64,000 nucleotides of DNA from Phytophthora hibernalis (Eukaryota; Oomycota; Peronosporomycetes; Peronosporales; Peronosporaceae), in the NCBI GenBank assembly GCA_012656075.1, contig JAAKBF010000116.1:124001-188000 (forward strand), written 5' to 3'. The position numbers and the translations under genes were made by a program. Positions 34,937 to 45,973 of this stretch are shown piece by piece. The number at the start of each line of letters is the position of its first letter. Positions within the stretch are counted from its first letter, which is position 1. The notes beneath the pieces are model-generated. The model did not search any database and was not told the DNA's origin. It saw nothing but the letters and a program-made list of their open reading frames with translations.

Positions 34937-36744
34937 ATGGATGCGAGACGCGGACGTGAGATTGAGGAGGAGATGCAGCGCGTACTGCACTTCCTGGACA
35001 TGTCCATGATCACGCCTCCGTCCGGTAGCGACCTGGTGACGCAGCCTCCGCAGCAACAAGGCGAGGGGTACAGTGAATTGGGAGAAGTGATCGACCTGTT
35101 GGGGTCTCTGGACGCCAATGATACGGACCCACATCTGCAACGACAACAGCAAGAAACAGGTTTTAGCACTGGATTAAACCCTACCGAAACTCCACGGACG
35201 GGTGAAAGTGTCCCTCAAAGAGTGCAACTGCCGCGGTCTACAGCAGTGAATGGGCACAATGGAGGGGACAACATCTCCCCGTGGGGTTTTAAGTGGGCCA
35301 TCCATGTCTCCTGCTACCATCAATTGGTTACAGACGCTCGTACCCTCTACAAGTACCGAGAGTCTGACGGGGCTTATCTCACCTGCTACACTGTATGGTG
35401 GAGGTGCAATTGGAGGGGTTGCTGCTGCTTCGAGTGATGGTGCTAAAAGTGGTGGCTTACAACGGTACGTTGATCATTTTGCTGTGTACAAATGACTACT
35501 TTTTCCACTGACGGTTCTCTGTAGGACGCCGTCTTGCGAGATAATTGACTGGAAGGCGTACAACGAGTCACGTGTCGACAAAACGCAGAAGGAGCCAGCG
35601 AAATGGAGAGTCATCCTCAACACGGGCCGCACGCGGACCCAGTTCCAAGCTCCAGTGGAAGCAATCCTCCAACTGCCAAGCTTCCTCCTGGTGGTGCAAG
35701 CGGCTCCACCGCCTCGGAGTTGACTACCCAACAGCAGATACATCTAGCTGCGAGGAAGATGGCGGACGAAAAGAACAAGCGGAAGGCACTCGTGTCTCCG
35801 GAGTACGTTCAATATGCAAATCCGGTATCGACGACTGCTTCTGCGGCGCCGAGGGAACCCTCAGGTGGCGTCAAGAAGGATCCTGCCCCAGCACAATACG
35901 CGACGAAGGTCCCGGAGCCAACAGGTCGTCGCCCATTCAAAAAGTCGCTGCATCAGACGACTAACTCGGCTGATAAAACAACAATTCTGAAACCTCAACG
36001 GGACAGCAAGGGACCTACACCGTCGACAGCTTCGTCGACCGATGGGAATGACGACGACGTGCGCTGCAAGTGTACGGGAAATGCCGTAACGCACGCTGCG
36101 CCTGTGTGAAAGCTGGACTGGTCTGCGGTGCTCAATGCAAATGTGTCAGCTGTGCGAACCCCTTCGTGCCAATGACGCGCGAGGGCATTGACATCCAGTT
36201 GATGGTGGCGGACGTTTGTTTGATGCAATTCCTGTCTAAGATCAAGGATATGCAAGAGCTGTTGGACTCGACTGTGGGCTACGAGTGCTGTGGAGGTGGT
36301 GGCGCCGTACAAGTCAAGCATACCGTGGAGAACGGGTTTGCTTGCCCGCATTGTGGCGCACACTTTACATACTCATGGTGCAACAATCGGCTGTGTTCAG
36401 ACGCCAAAAAGCCGCGCCGACATTGCGAAAAATGCCGTCGGTGTGGTGATCACCGCAATCAGCACTGCGACCGATGCAACCACTGCTATTTTGCCGGCGT
36501 GGCAAACAGTTTCCGGTGCAGTTGCCGTGGCGGCAGTAGTGCAAAAACACGGGCGGTGGTGCCTAATCCGGTACGCCGAGATGCTGAGACTGCTACAAAG
36601 CCCGGGGGCGACGAGGACAAGAAAACTGGTTCACAACGTTTTGATGTGATCAACCTGCCAGTAGATCGTACTGCGCGAGACGAAAACGCGGATACCAACA
36701 ACAGTTCAAAGGAGGAGGTTGATGACTCGTGCAAAATGCAATAA
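34937..36744 (+). CDS. CXC (tesmin/TSO1-like) domain protein
   Basis: Starts at ATG 34937 (MDARRGREIEEEMQRVLHFL). One intron at 35465-35524 (60 nt, GTACGT...TGTAG, phase 2) precedes PSCEIIDWKAYNESRVDK. The middle is low-complexity and polar. The CXC domain (about 36062-36165) reads CKCTG..CRNARCACVKAGLVC then GAQCKCVSCANPF, the cysteine spacing of one half of tesmin/TSO1 CRC domains, which bind DNA in cell-cycle regulators. A second cysteine/histidine-rich block follows (CPHCGAHFTYSWCNNRLCSD; CEKCRRCGDHRNQHCDRCNHC) and probably binds several zinc ions. Frame changes at about 35275, 35600 (A-run) and 36085 (A-run) look like assembly indels. A nuclear regulator is the natural inference; targets unknown. 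Confidence 0.75.
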
Positions 36745-36796
36745 ATGTTTAGTTGTTCACATGATCCAGCGATGCTAGTCATGGCTATCAATGTTA

Positions 36797-37605
36797 TCAG
36801 GACAAAAGAAACGACAAGGCTGCTGCAATAAGAGCCAATACTGCTGGAGACGGCCGAAGGAGGCTGTGTTGCGCAGTGTTTTCAAGGCTGGGTGTGCACA
36901 CCACAAGGGGCTTGTCCGTGTCTGGGTCTACAGCGTTGTCCTTAAACGGTGAACCTGGGTATGGTGCACGATAGTAGACCAGCTTCTGATCCTGTATACA
37001 CACAAATGAGCAAGTTAACCCAAACAACTGTGTCAACGTCAACACATGATCAACTTACGACCCAAGTGGAGCTGATTTCGGCCGAGAGAGCATTGACATA
37101 CTTCGGATCTCCACACCGCCAGAGATCGCTCGAGTACTGGCATGCTGTCATGTAGTTCTCACACACACTGCGACAGAGCAGCAAGCTCCGACCTTCAGCG
37201 TCGCAGCGCGGGAAGTTGAGCCAGCAAAAGTAGTTGCGAAAAGCGTTTTCACAGTCTGAGTTGTCTGTGAAGCGCGGCGTGATGGCTCTAGCCCCACCCC
37301 ATTCGTCCGTATCGTCGTCCGACAATGTGCCGCTCGTCTCGTAGATTTTCCGCTGGGTGACGAGCTTCGTGAACATTTGCTCCACGAATCGGTCTTTGAG
37401 AGCGCCGAGTGGTTGAACCACAAGGTCTGGTATCGAGGCAGACATGCCGTGTAAGGTATAACGGCCTTGCAAAAGGCAGCAACAGGTCGAAGTCCGTTGG
37501 TTCTGTACACACACCAGTGTCCGATGCATCGATCATACAAGCATCAAGCCATACAAGTCGAGTACAGACCACAACAAGCTGGAGAACGTATTGCCATTGA
37601 CGCAT
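36797..37605 (-). CDS. Secreted cysteine-rich protein, Frizzled-CRD-like, likely GPI-anchored
   Basis: The ATG at 37605 gives a hydrophobic leader (MRQWQYVLQLVVVCTRLVWL). Cysteines then follow in a Frizzled/folate-receptor-like rhythm: FCKAVIPYTACLPRYQ, CENAFRNYFCWLNFPRCD, LLLCRSVCENYMTACQYSSD, RCGD. An intron at 37058-36992 (67 nt, GTAAGT...CAG) precedes DQKLVYYRAPYPGSPFKDNA. The protein ends in a hydrophobic tail (AVLALIAAALSFLLS) with no cytoplasmic extension, as in GPI-anchor signals. Two frame changes (T-run near 37465 and near 37415) interrupt the N-terminal half. The CRD assignment rests on cysteine pattern only; ligand unknown. It is transcribed divergently from the reductase at 37784. 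Confidence 0.6.
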
Positions 37606-37783
37606 TGCGGAAAATATCTTTTGAAACGTCGTTTGATTGAAAGATCGGGAGTATGCATCGTGTTTGTTTACCGTTTTGGATGACGTCAACATGCGAACTG
37701 TACCGCTTTCCCGGTACAATTTGACTGACGTAAGCAAACGATCCTCATTATCTGATTTGCGTCCGAGAGCTCAAGTGACTTCG

Positions 37784-38848
37784 ATGCCGAGCTACAAGCG
37801 TCTGGAAGTGCACACCAAGTCCACGGACTTCCGTGCAGCCACGCACATCGTCGAAGAGGAGCTGCCGAAAGCGCACGCCAACTCCATCGTGGTGAAAAAT
37901 CATTTCGTGGGCATCAACGCCACAGACGTCAACGTGACCAACGGGACGTACACTGGTCCATTGCCGCCTCCTTTCGGCTGCGGTTTGGACGCTGTGGGTG
38001 TCGTGGTGGAAGTCGGGGAGGGAGTTTCTGACGTCAGAGTCGGTGATGCTGTAGCCTATCGAAGTACGCACATACAAACTTCAAGATAAGTGTATACTTA
38101 TCCAAGTACTAATGGTGCTAGCTTTTTTCTAGAGTTTGGAGCTTTTGCCGAGTATAATGAAATGGACATGGCCATGGTAGTGAAGGTGCCGACACCGACA
38201 CCTGATGCACTGCCGTTGATTGTGAGTGGGAGCTCGGCGTCCATTGCGTTGGAGCAGGTCGGAGAGATGAAGAGCAACGAGACGGTGCTGGTGACGGCGG
38301 CAGCCGGCGGCACTGGCCAATTCGTGGTGCAATTGGCCAAACTGGCGGGTAACCACGTGATTGGCACGACGAGTTCGGATGCCAAAGCCGCTCACTTGAA
38401 ATCTATTGGATGCGACCGTGTGATTAACTACAACACGGAGAACGTGAGTGACGTGCTGAAAACCGAGTACCCGAACGGCGTGGATTTGGTATTTGAAACG
38501 GTGGGCGGAGACTTGCTACGTGCGGCGGTCGACAACATAGCGGTCAAAGGCCGCATCATTGCGTTTGGAATCATCTCGGAATACCACGGAGCTAAGGATA
38601 CATACGCGGCGAGTGAGATGGTGCCCAAGCTGCTGTTCAAGTCTGCGTCGCTGCGCGGATTCATCTCGGGACATTACCGCGAGCATTTCCACCCGCACAT
38701 GCAGCGGCTGTTGAAGCTCATTAACGAGAAGAAGCTCGTGCCGGGTGTTGACCCGGTCAAGTTCGAAGGACTGGAGAAGATCCCCGATGCCATTGACTAC
38801 ATGTACGCGCGCAAGAACACGGGCAAGGTCGTGGTGAAGCTTGCTTAA
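37784..38848 (+). CDS. Zinc-type medium-chain dehydrogenase/reductase (ZADH2/PTGR3-like)
   Basis: NAD(P)H-dependent quinone or enone reductase family. Exon 1 is 37784-38063, exon 2 38133-38848; the 69-nt intron (GTACGC...TCTAG) splits a Lys codon. It gives 331 residues, the usual size. N-terminal GroES-like fold: HFVGINATDVNVTNGTYTG and PFGCGLDAVGVVVEVGEGV. The Rossmann nucleotide-binding loop is VTAAAGGTGQFVVQLAKLAG, with GVDLVFETVGGDLLRAAVDN further on. The structural-zinc cysteine cluster of true alcohol dehydrogenases is absent, as in quinone reductases. An upstream in-frame ATG at 37691 would add a basic, serine-rich extension that could be a mitochondrial presequence; I prefer 37784. 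No frame damage. Confidence 0.9.
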
Positions 38849-39664
38849 GGGGTCAATGTGCGGGGTTTATGATGCTGAGAAGCTTGCATTTACTGCGAAG
38901 TTAATACAATGTAGTCCATTCCTCATACAATTTTGCTTCTATCGATTCGGGATTTCGGGAGGATTGCAAACTGCTCGATGATTTGAGGTGTCGGTCTTGG
39001 TAAAAAAACTTGTAGTCGAGTGGTGGAATCAAAAAGAAGAGTCGATTGCCATTCGGACCCAGTTTCGTCAAATCATCTGCCGCTACGCCCTAATTTGGAA
39101 TCCACCGAAATGCGGTATCCACGCATTCACTACTGTAGTAATTCGATGTCCGAGGCACGTACAGCTCTATGACTGTGGGATGACGATTATTCCTTCATGT
39201 GTGCGTTTGTTGTTGCCAAACAACTGCTTTCGGTACTCAAAACGCCCCCTTGCTGCAACATTTTCAAGAAATAAGGCTAGAAGATGTATCCGCGCAGCGA
39301 TCGCTCGAGCTGATCCGATCACTTGCATCGCCAATTCTGATGCATACACAACTTCAAACAGTCGATATGGTTCTTGGCTGCGAATGTGAATCGGAGTCGG
39401 AACGAATTTGGTCTTCACGTCGATGTCAAGCGCTCGCCTGACCTCGCAGAGAACACAAGGGTGGGAGTGGGCGACGTGTCTGTGCCTCGTAGGCGTGAGC
39501 AGCGTCCGGAAGCTATCTGGTGTGCACTGTGATCAACGCTGCCCCCGTCAATACGAGAAGAAATTTGGCGGCGTCCGCGTTGTACATGACGGTATGTCGA
39601 CCTGTATACACCTGCTGGGTTACCGTGTATATGTGAGCTTAGCTGGAATCGTCTGCAAAGCGCC
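38849..39664. other. Intergenic, no gene confidently called
   Basis: Open frames exist (minus 39418-39167; plus 38988-39389) but carry no domain I recognise. Confidence 0.35.
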
Positions 39665-40647
39665 TCACTTCGTCAGTTGCATGGATTTTCCTTCGCCAGG
39701 ACGGGTGCACTTTACCATCCGCACATTACGCTGAATGTTGTGGAGTGCCGCAATATCTTGATTGCGTTTCAAAGAAGCCTTGAGCTTTTCTGTCGGTTCA
39801 CTACCAAGCGCAAGTTCTTGAGGAGGTAGCACTCCTTTTCAAACTCGAAAGGTATCCACGATACCGTGGAATCCGTACCATCCGATGTGACCTTGGCGAA
39901 GGCACTCCAAAGTGTCCGCAGTGACGCACCCTGTCCCGATCTGACCGTACGCCAAGAGACTCCATTCGTGATGCCACGGCCCGATCTCAGTCTGGATTTT
40001 GTCGCCGTCGAGATACACTTCTTGTTGCTGGAGGCCGTAGTCGTAGGTGAGGATGAGGTGATACCAGCGATTGGGCTGTAGGTCACTCGCCACGACCGAC
40101 TTGCCGGCTAATACCGAGCAGTAGAGATCTCCAGTGGAGCTCACCATAACGAATTGCTGGTGGTAGTGTGGCCATTGGTGACTCTCGCGACGCGAAGACT
40201 GCAGCCCCAGCAGAACTCCACCAAAGTATTCATTCTTCGAGGCTGGAAGGAGACTGAACCACACATCGAAAGTAAAACTCGAACTGCCCATGTAAGCTAA
40301 CGTGAAAAACGATGGACATGGGCCATATTACAGCCACGTCTACCACCTTCATACTCCCACATCGTGAAGGCGTCCAGCTCATCTGCGTCATCTTCCACCT
40401 TGAGACTCTTGAACATCATCGACCGCGACTGAAGATACTGCTTCATCCATGGTTGGTTGGCTGTCTTCACCCCTTGACATCGTTTCCGCCAGAAAGTCTC
40501 GTCCGCTAGAGTGTTCCTCCACCAAACGTTGGTGTGCGACATCGTGAACGCTTCAAATCCCGTGAGAAAACTGCACAATATATGTAGTTCCTTGACCTCC
40601 ACGGGCAAGTCCAACGATGAGGTATCCTGGATAACGTTAGCAGTCAT
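39665..40647 (-). CDS. F-box plus LamG/ConA-like lectin-fold protein (one premature stop)
   Basis: From ATG 40647 the N-terminus holds an F-box-like region: LDLPVEVKELHILCSFLTGF, then NTLADETFWRKRC. A ConA-like/LamG jelly-roll domain follows: YMGSSSFTFDVWFSLLPASK, DLQPNRWYHLILTYDYG, VYLDGDKIQTEIGPWHHEW, HIGWYGFHGIVDTFRV. The two parts are joined by a frame change at a T-run (about 40305). A TGA at 39841-39839 follows FRV where relatives read FRVW or FRFW. Translation would otherwise continue to 39665 in the same frame (LPPQELALGSEPTEKLKASL, VKCTRPGEGKSMQLTK), matching the C-terminus of the copy at the window end. F-box proteins are substrate adaptors of SCF ubiquitin ligases; the lectin-like domain would be the substrate reader. 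Recent decay or a single wrong base are both possible. Confidence 0.65.
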
Positions 40648-40784
40648 CTTCTCGCTGTCGAGTCGAACGTGGTGAATTGAAGAATGAGCAGACACCACTA
40701 ACGGTATCGCTAACGGTATCCAGTAAATAGTACACCCATTCGAAGACACGTTACCAGTGGTACCACGTAGTTGTCTTCAGATAT

Positions 40785-41008
40785 GATCCACTTTTGTACC
40801 CTCCGTTGGTCGAGTGCACGGGACATGTATTATCTTTACGTTTATTAATACCCATCGATCATCCGGACGTATCAGCAAAATCCCTGCAGTTATCCACCTT
40901 CAGTGAGCCTCGTAGCTCGATGCTTGATAGTCTTCCTCTGTTTGCTAGTTCAGCAGCTTTCGAGGCTTCTCTCCACACACGAACCTCGTCGATGATACTT
41001 CGAAGTAC
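40785..41008 (-). pseudogene. F-box/LamG copy 2, C-terminal part (separated by LTR element)
   Basis: Minus strand immediately beyond the 5' LTR: SIIDEVRVWREASKAAELAN, the strand that follows WY-F-G in the LamG domain. A different frame then reads CTRPTEGTK (about 40820-40795), equivalent to CTRPGEGK and CTRPVEGK in the other copies. The N-terminal part of the same gene lies at 45974-46667, on the far side of the retrotransposon. Confidence 0.75.
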
Positions 41009-41449
41009 TGTAGTGGATGCCGGGTATAACAGCCTGGATCACCACAGCGAGACCTTGAAGTACACCAGCTATCACAGCTTACATCACAGATGACCCGGAT
41101 GTGTCGTACGGCTCCCAGCTGGCGACAATGGGTTTGCATGTCCTCCAGGTCTGGCTGTCAGTGCCTGACCTGGGCTGCATTAGGAACTTTGTATGTCTAC
41201 CTACATATTGTCGTTTCATGTTGACCTTTCCCCAGACAACCGTCTCTCTCGAATCAACCCAGGAGGACGCTCCTGGACACGGTTGATCGAGAAGACCCTG
41301 AGCGACGGGCTGGTTACCATCAGACCCGGACCTCACTCTTCATCTTTCCATCCATCCATCAATACACTAGGCTCATCGTTCCGTGCAGGGTAAGCTCCCG
41401 CATTACCGTGTGTTCAACCTTTGGATCTTCCGCCCCGGGAAACACTACA
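41009..41449 (+). repeat. 5' LTR of the gypsy element
   Basis: 441 bp, starts TGTAGTG and ends CACTACA (7-bp inverted ends with TG..CA). By eye it differs from the 3' LTR at six positions, about 1.4 percent. Confidence 0.92.
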
Positions 41450-41554
41450 AAGAATTTTTAGTAGAATTAACCGCTGAGCGTCGCAGTCGCATTCCACCCC
41501 TGCTACCTCCGCGGACTACTCGAAGATCAAGATCACCCACTGCAAGTCTGAAGT

Positions 41555-42439
41555 ATGGTGCGCGCTCCAACCCCTGACCCAGATGACACGCGTACGGCGA
41601 CAGTCCCACTGTTCACGCCAACGCTCTCTCCCAAGATTACCAGCATCTCCCACGAGGCCCTGGCCAAGTGGAAGATTGAACGCCGCGAATACGAAGCCGA
41701 GCTACGCGCCCGCTGCCGAGTGTCCGGCGAGAATTACGACGCCCTCCTCACGCCGATCGCCGAGTCGTTCAACGCTGACCTGCTCGACACCTTTCCTCCC
41801 GACAGAGTGGAGCAATTGCGCGTCATCGCCCACGCCTACGATGTGTGGCGCCTCGAGTTACGCGCCAATCCTCCGGCAAATGTTCCTCCCCTCGAAGTGC
41901 GTCTACAGGATGGGGCTCGCCCAACCAAGTGTAAGCCCCGCAAATATCCTCCGCACATTCGACAGTTTCTTCGTGAATTTAACGATCGTTTGGTGGAACT
42001 AGGACTGGTTTACGAAAACGCAGACAGTCGATGGGCTAGCCCCGTCCTGCCAGTCAAGAAATCCGCCGACCTCATGGATCTAAGGCAAACGACGGACTAT
42101 CGCGCGCTAAACGAAGTGACGGACGTGATGGCCGCCGTGATGCCTATTTTATCACTAGTCGTGGAGAATGCACGTGGAATGAAACACTTTGGACTTTTCG
42201 ATTTCTTGAAAGGTTTTTGGCAACTTCCGCTGGCAGAACTTTGCCAAGAGTTCCTATCCTACATGACTGACGAGAAGATTTTCACGCCGCACCGCGTTCC
42301 CCAAGGTTGCAGCGATGCAGCAATCTACTTCCAGAAGACGATGGAAGCGTGCTTTGCTAGTTTACTCTACGAGCACCTCCTAGTCTGGATCGACGATCTA
42401 CTCCTTTTCGCCGATGACATCGACACCTACCTCGTATAG
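41555..42439 (+). pseudogene. Gypsy gag remnant fused to reverse transcriptase
   Basis: The frame begins with a gag-like segment (WKIERREYEAELRARCRVSG) and passes directly into the RT lead (HIRQFLREFNDRLVELGLVY; WASPVLPVKKSADLMDLRQT; DYRALNEVTDVMAAVMPIL). The catalytic box is LVWIDDLLLFADD. The stop at 42437-42439 and another at about 42468 interrupt the polymerase before its thumb. No zinc knuckle or protease D-S/T-G is seen. Confidence 0.85.
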
Positions 42440-42475
42440 CTCGGCGAGCTCTTCTCGCTCCTCAACTAGTTCGGG

Positions 42476-43448
42476 TTGAAGTTGAGCGCTAAGAAGTCGA
42501 GTCTCTACCAGACCCAAGTCAAATGGTGTGGCAAGGTGATTGACGGCCAAGGAATCCGACACGACGCGGAGCGAATCGACTCACTGCGATCGCTGCCCTA
42601 TCCTCGGACCGCCAGCGAACTACAACAGTTCGTTTGTGCAATAAACTGGATGCGTGAATGCATCATTGACTTTGCCCGACAAGTCGAGCCCCTACAGCGC
42701 AGATTGGATGTAGCACTCGCCAGCACAAAGCGGACCAATCGAGCTGCTGCAGCCATCGAGATTGAACTCAATGCCGACGAACGCCAGGCGTTCGACCGAG
42801 TCAAAGAGGCGTTGGCGAACGCAGCCACCCTCGACTTCTCCGCTGATCAGGCAACGACTTGCTTGTCCACGGACGCCTCGGACATTGGCTACGCTATCAT
42901 CGTCACACAGGTGACCGACTTCGACCCCAAGAAGCCAGCGACGGAACAGCAGCACTGTCTCATACATTGTACGAGCGGGACGTTCTCCGGCAGCCAGCTT
43001 AGCTGGAATGTCATCGAGAAGGAGGCGTTCCCAATCGTGGTGCGTGCGACAAGCTGAACTACCTGCTCTTGAGGCCTCAACCATTTCGTATGTAATGCGA
43101 CCACCGCAACCTCATCCATGTCTTCGCACCGCACGAGTCGGTCAAGAAGCACATTCGAGGGAAGCTGTTGCGGGGGCGATGAAATTAATGAACTACAGGT
43201 ACATTGTGGAACACGTGTCCGGACCCGACAACAACGTGTGGGCCGACATGATCTCACGCTGGGCCGGCAACCACACCCCGACCGTGTCTGTGAAGCGGCT
43301 GAAGGCAATTCGCAGCCTGCCGCCTCCTGAAAACCAGACTGTCTCACTTTTGAGACCGCTGGATGATGAACATTTCGTGTGGCCTACTCTCGAGGAACTC
43401 CGTGCAGTCGCAGTACCAGCTCCCTACAGGAGCCGACCTGAACGCTGA
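42476..43448 (+). pseudogene. Gypsy RT connection and RNase H (broken)
   Basis: Continues LKLSAKKSSLYQTQVKWCGK and FVCAINWMRECIIDFARQV (RT thumb/connection), then RNase H with CLSTDASDIGYAIIV and QLSWNVIEKEAFPIVV. A frame change near 43050 leads to YRYIVEHVSGPDNNVWADMI, the end of RNase H. Confidence 0.8.
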
Positions 43449-44545
43449 CGGTCTTGTTGTTCTCAACGGGCGACTCTGGATTCCATCGGAGGCCGAGGAA
43501 TTTCTACAACGACTTTGCATTGTGGCACATTGCGGTGCTCAAGGCCACCATGGTCAGCACGCAATGACTGCCCACCTACGCCGACTTTTCGCTATCGAAC
43601 ACGTCGCGAATGTTGCAGCCAGCTTCGTGAAGAACTGCCTGCTGTGTCTGCATTCGCGAGGGGGAAGATTATCCCCCGGCCGTGGAGTGAGGTGATTGAC
43701 TGCAGCACGCGTAATGCTGTTCTACACTTCGACTATCTCTATATGGGCGAGAGCTACGGTGACAACAAGTACCTGCTGGTCCTCAAGGACCACGCCACGC
43801 ATTACTGCGAGCTGGTGGTGGCAGACACCGCAGACAGCATCGTGGTAACTGAAGCGCTACTGGCCTGGCACTTCAGGTTCGGGATTCCGCCGACATGGGT
43901 CTCCGACAACGGTAGCCACTTCAAGAATGAAGTCGTCGCTGAACTCAGCCGACGCCTGTGAAAACGCAGCAGACCTTCACACCCGCGTACAGTCCGTGGG
44001 TAAACGGATCCATCGAGCGCGTCAACCGCGATATCCTCCAGGTAATGAGGACGATGATCCTGACGTACAAGATCAGCTACAAGGACTGGGTGTACCTGGT
44101 GCCTATGGTACAATCCAGCCTAAACCACACACCGGTGCCCTCGTTGGGTAACCGTGCTCCTGTGGAGCTGTTCACGGGGCTACAATGCCCTACGCCGCTG
44201 ATGGAGTTCTACCTACCAGAGGAAGGAAGTCTGCAAGAAGCTCCAGCCAGTGAACGCGTCGACAGCTACCTAGCCGACCTACGGAGCAGCCTGAAAGCCA
44301 TGCACTGCGACGTCGAGGACCGACGGCTAAAGCAACGACTACTGAACAAGAAACGTGAACGAGGAGAGAACCTCGTGAACTTCGCCGAAGGCGACTACGT
44401 ACTCCGATCTCGAGTCGACGAGAAGCAAGGCAACAAGCTGCAGGTGACCTGTGTAGGCCCTTACGGAGTTGTGCGAGCTGATGCGCACTCGTTCAGTGTG
44501 CAGCACCTGGTTACCGGTGACGAGCAAGACGTGCATGCTTCCTGA
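43449..44545 (+). pseudogene. Gypsy integrase (broken)
   Basis: The zinc-binding H-H-C-C domain includes HCGAQGHHGQHAMTAHLRRL and CLLCLHSRGG. The catalytic core has VLHFDYLYMGES (first Asp), TWVSDNGSHFKNE (second Asp) and YSPWVNGSIERVNRDILQV (Glu). Frame changes occur near 43680 and 43960. The segment after the core (FAEGDYVLRSRVDEKQGNKL) is the GPY/F-type C-terminal domain. Confidence 0.85.
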
Positions 44546-44551
44546 CTCAAG

Positions 44552-44784
44552 ATGTACGCCGACGACAGCTTGAACGTGACGGACGAGCTCCTGGAGCACG
44601 TAGCTTCACAGGGAATCGTGCTCGCCGTCGACGAGCTCAAGGAACATCGGTGGAACACCACCATCAACGACGACGAGATCCTGGTGAGTTGGAAGGGCCT
44701 ACAGTCGATCGAAGACTCGTACGAGCCCGCGCAGAACCTCGCCAAGGAGATTGGCGTGCTAGTTAGCAACTACGTCACGACCCG
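44552..44784 (+). pseudogene. Chromodomain at integrase C-terminus
   Basis: Reads VDELKEHRWNTTINDDEILV then SWKGLQSIEDSYEPAQNLAK, with the aromatic and acidic positions of chromodomains. In chromoviruses this module tethers integrase to modified histones and steers insertion. Here it sits one stop after the integrase frame. Confidence 0.85.
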
Positions 44785-45357
44785 ATGCTCACCGAGTACT
44801 GGCAGAACCTTCAAGGAACGACAGCAGAGACGAGCGTCGCGCAGCAACCGCGGACACCTCTGGACTCCCAGCCACCAGCTACCTCGGTACCACGCTCGTC
44901 ACAGAATGCCGTGGATCCTGCGCAGAGCCGCAGGACGAGCAAGAAACGACGACGTCGACCTGCGCAAAGAGCTGCAAGAGACGGCTGCCAGGAAGACAAC
45001 CACGACACTGCCTTGGCTCGGGTCCCACCGGCAGCCAAGCAGCGGCAAGTACGACGCGCCCCGGATGAGCCTGGCCAGCAACGCACAATCGTCGGAAGTA
45101 ACGTCTCCCAGTCACCTCTAGGCCGCCGTACACGATCAACGACTTCGGCCGCCACGACTTCGGTGACAGGGACCAGTGTGCCCGAGCCGTCGCCTCCGTG
45201 TGCCCGCCGACAGTGGAGATCAAGGAATACTGCTCCGACCGCCTCGACTTCTGCAACAGAGCGCCATGCGCTTGAGGCATCGACTTCGAGCGCCCGCCGG
45301 CAGGGTAGACCGACTCGGTCCAGCAAGCTTCGCAAGAACCGCGTCCAGCCAAACTAG
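44785..45357 (+). pseudogene. Basic low-complexity tail of gypsy pol
   Basis: An Arg/Ser/Thr/Pro-rich frame after the chromodomain (TSKKRRRRPAQRAARDG; TSSARRQGRPTRSSKLRKNR). It could be an extension of the polyprotein or simply composition-driven open frame. No domain. Confidence 0.4.
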
Positions 45358-45532
45358 CCCCGCTCTTCGTCCCCGAGCTTGCTGGTATTCGTCGGTGACC
45401 GAGAGTGAACTGAGACCTTCACATCGAACTACTACTACGCAGATCTGCTGTCGTGGTCAGGAGCCGTACTTGAAACCATATACGACTAAGCTGAGCGTGG
45501 AGTGGCGGTGGTGAACCAAGCTTCGAGGGCTG

Positions 45533-45973
45533 TGTAGTGGATGCCGGGTATAACAGCCTGGATCACCACAGCGAGACCTTGAAGTACACCAACTATCACA
45601 GCTTACATCACAGATGACCCGGATGTGTCGTACGGCTCCCAGCTGGCGATAATGGGTTTGCATGTCCTCCAGGTCTAGCTGTCAGTGCCTGACCTGGGCT
45701 GCATTAGGAACTTTGTATGTCTACCTACATATTGTCGTTTCATGTTGACCTTGCCCCAGACAACCGTCTCTCTCGAATCAACCCAGGAGGACGCTCCTGG
45801 ACACGGTTGATCGAGAAGACCCTGAGCGACGGGCTGGTTACCATCAGACCCGGACCTCACTCTTCATCTTTCCATCCATCCATCAATACACTAGGCTCAT
45901 CGTTCCGTGCAGGGTAAGCTCCCGCATTACCGTGTGCTCAACATTTGGATCTTCCGCCCCGGGAAACACTACA
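45533..45973 (+). repeat. 3' LTR of the gypsy element
   Basis: 441 bp, same ends and length as the 5' LTR, six substitutions, no indels by eye. A purine-rich stretch lies about 15-35 bp upstream and may be the polypurine tract. Confidence 0.92.

Larger units (their letters stand above)
41009..45973 (+). mobile_element. Ty3/gypsy LTR retrotransposon with chromodomain
   Basis: A 4965-bp element with two 441-bp LTRs, reverse transcriptase, RNase H, integrase and a C-terminal chromodomain in gypsy order. Flanking 5-mers are agtac (41004-41008) and attac (45974-45978), a target duplication with one mismatch. Most of gag and all recognisable protease are missing between the leader and RT. Several stops and frame changes make it non-autonomous as assembled. 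Confidence 0.92.

Noticed and set aside
39167..39418. Minus-strand frame downstream of the F-box/LamG gene
   Set aside because: Too short and unlike any family I know; not continuous with the LamG gene after its second stop.
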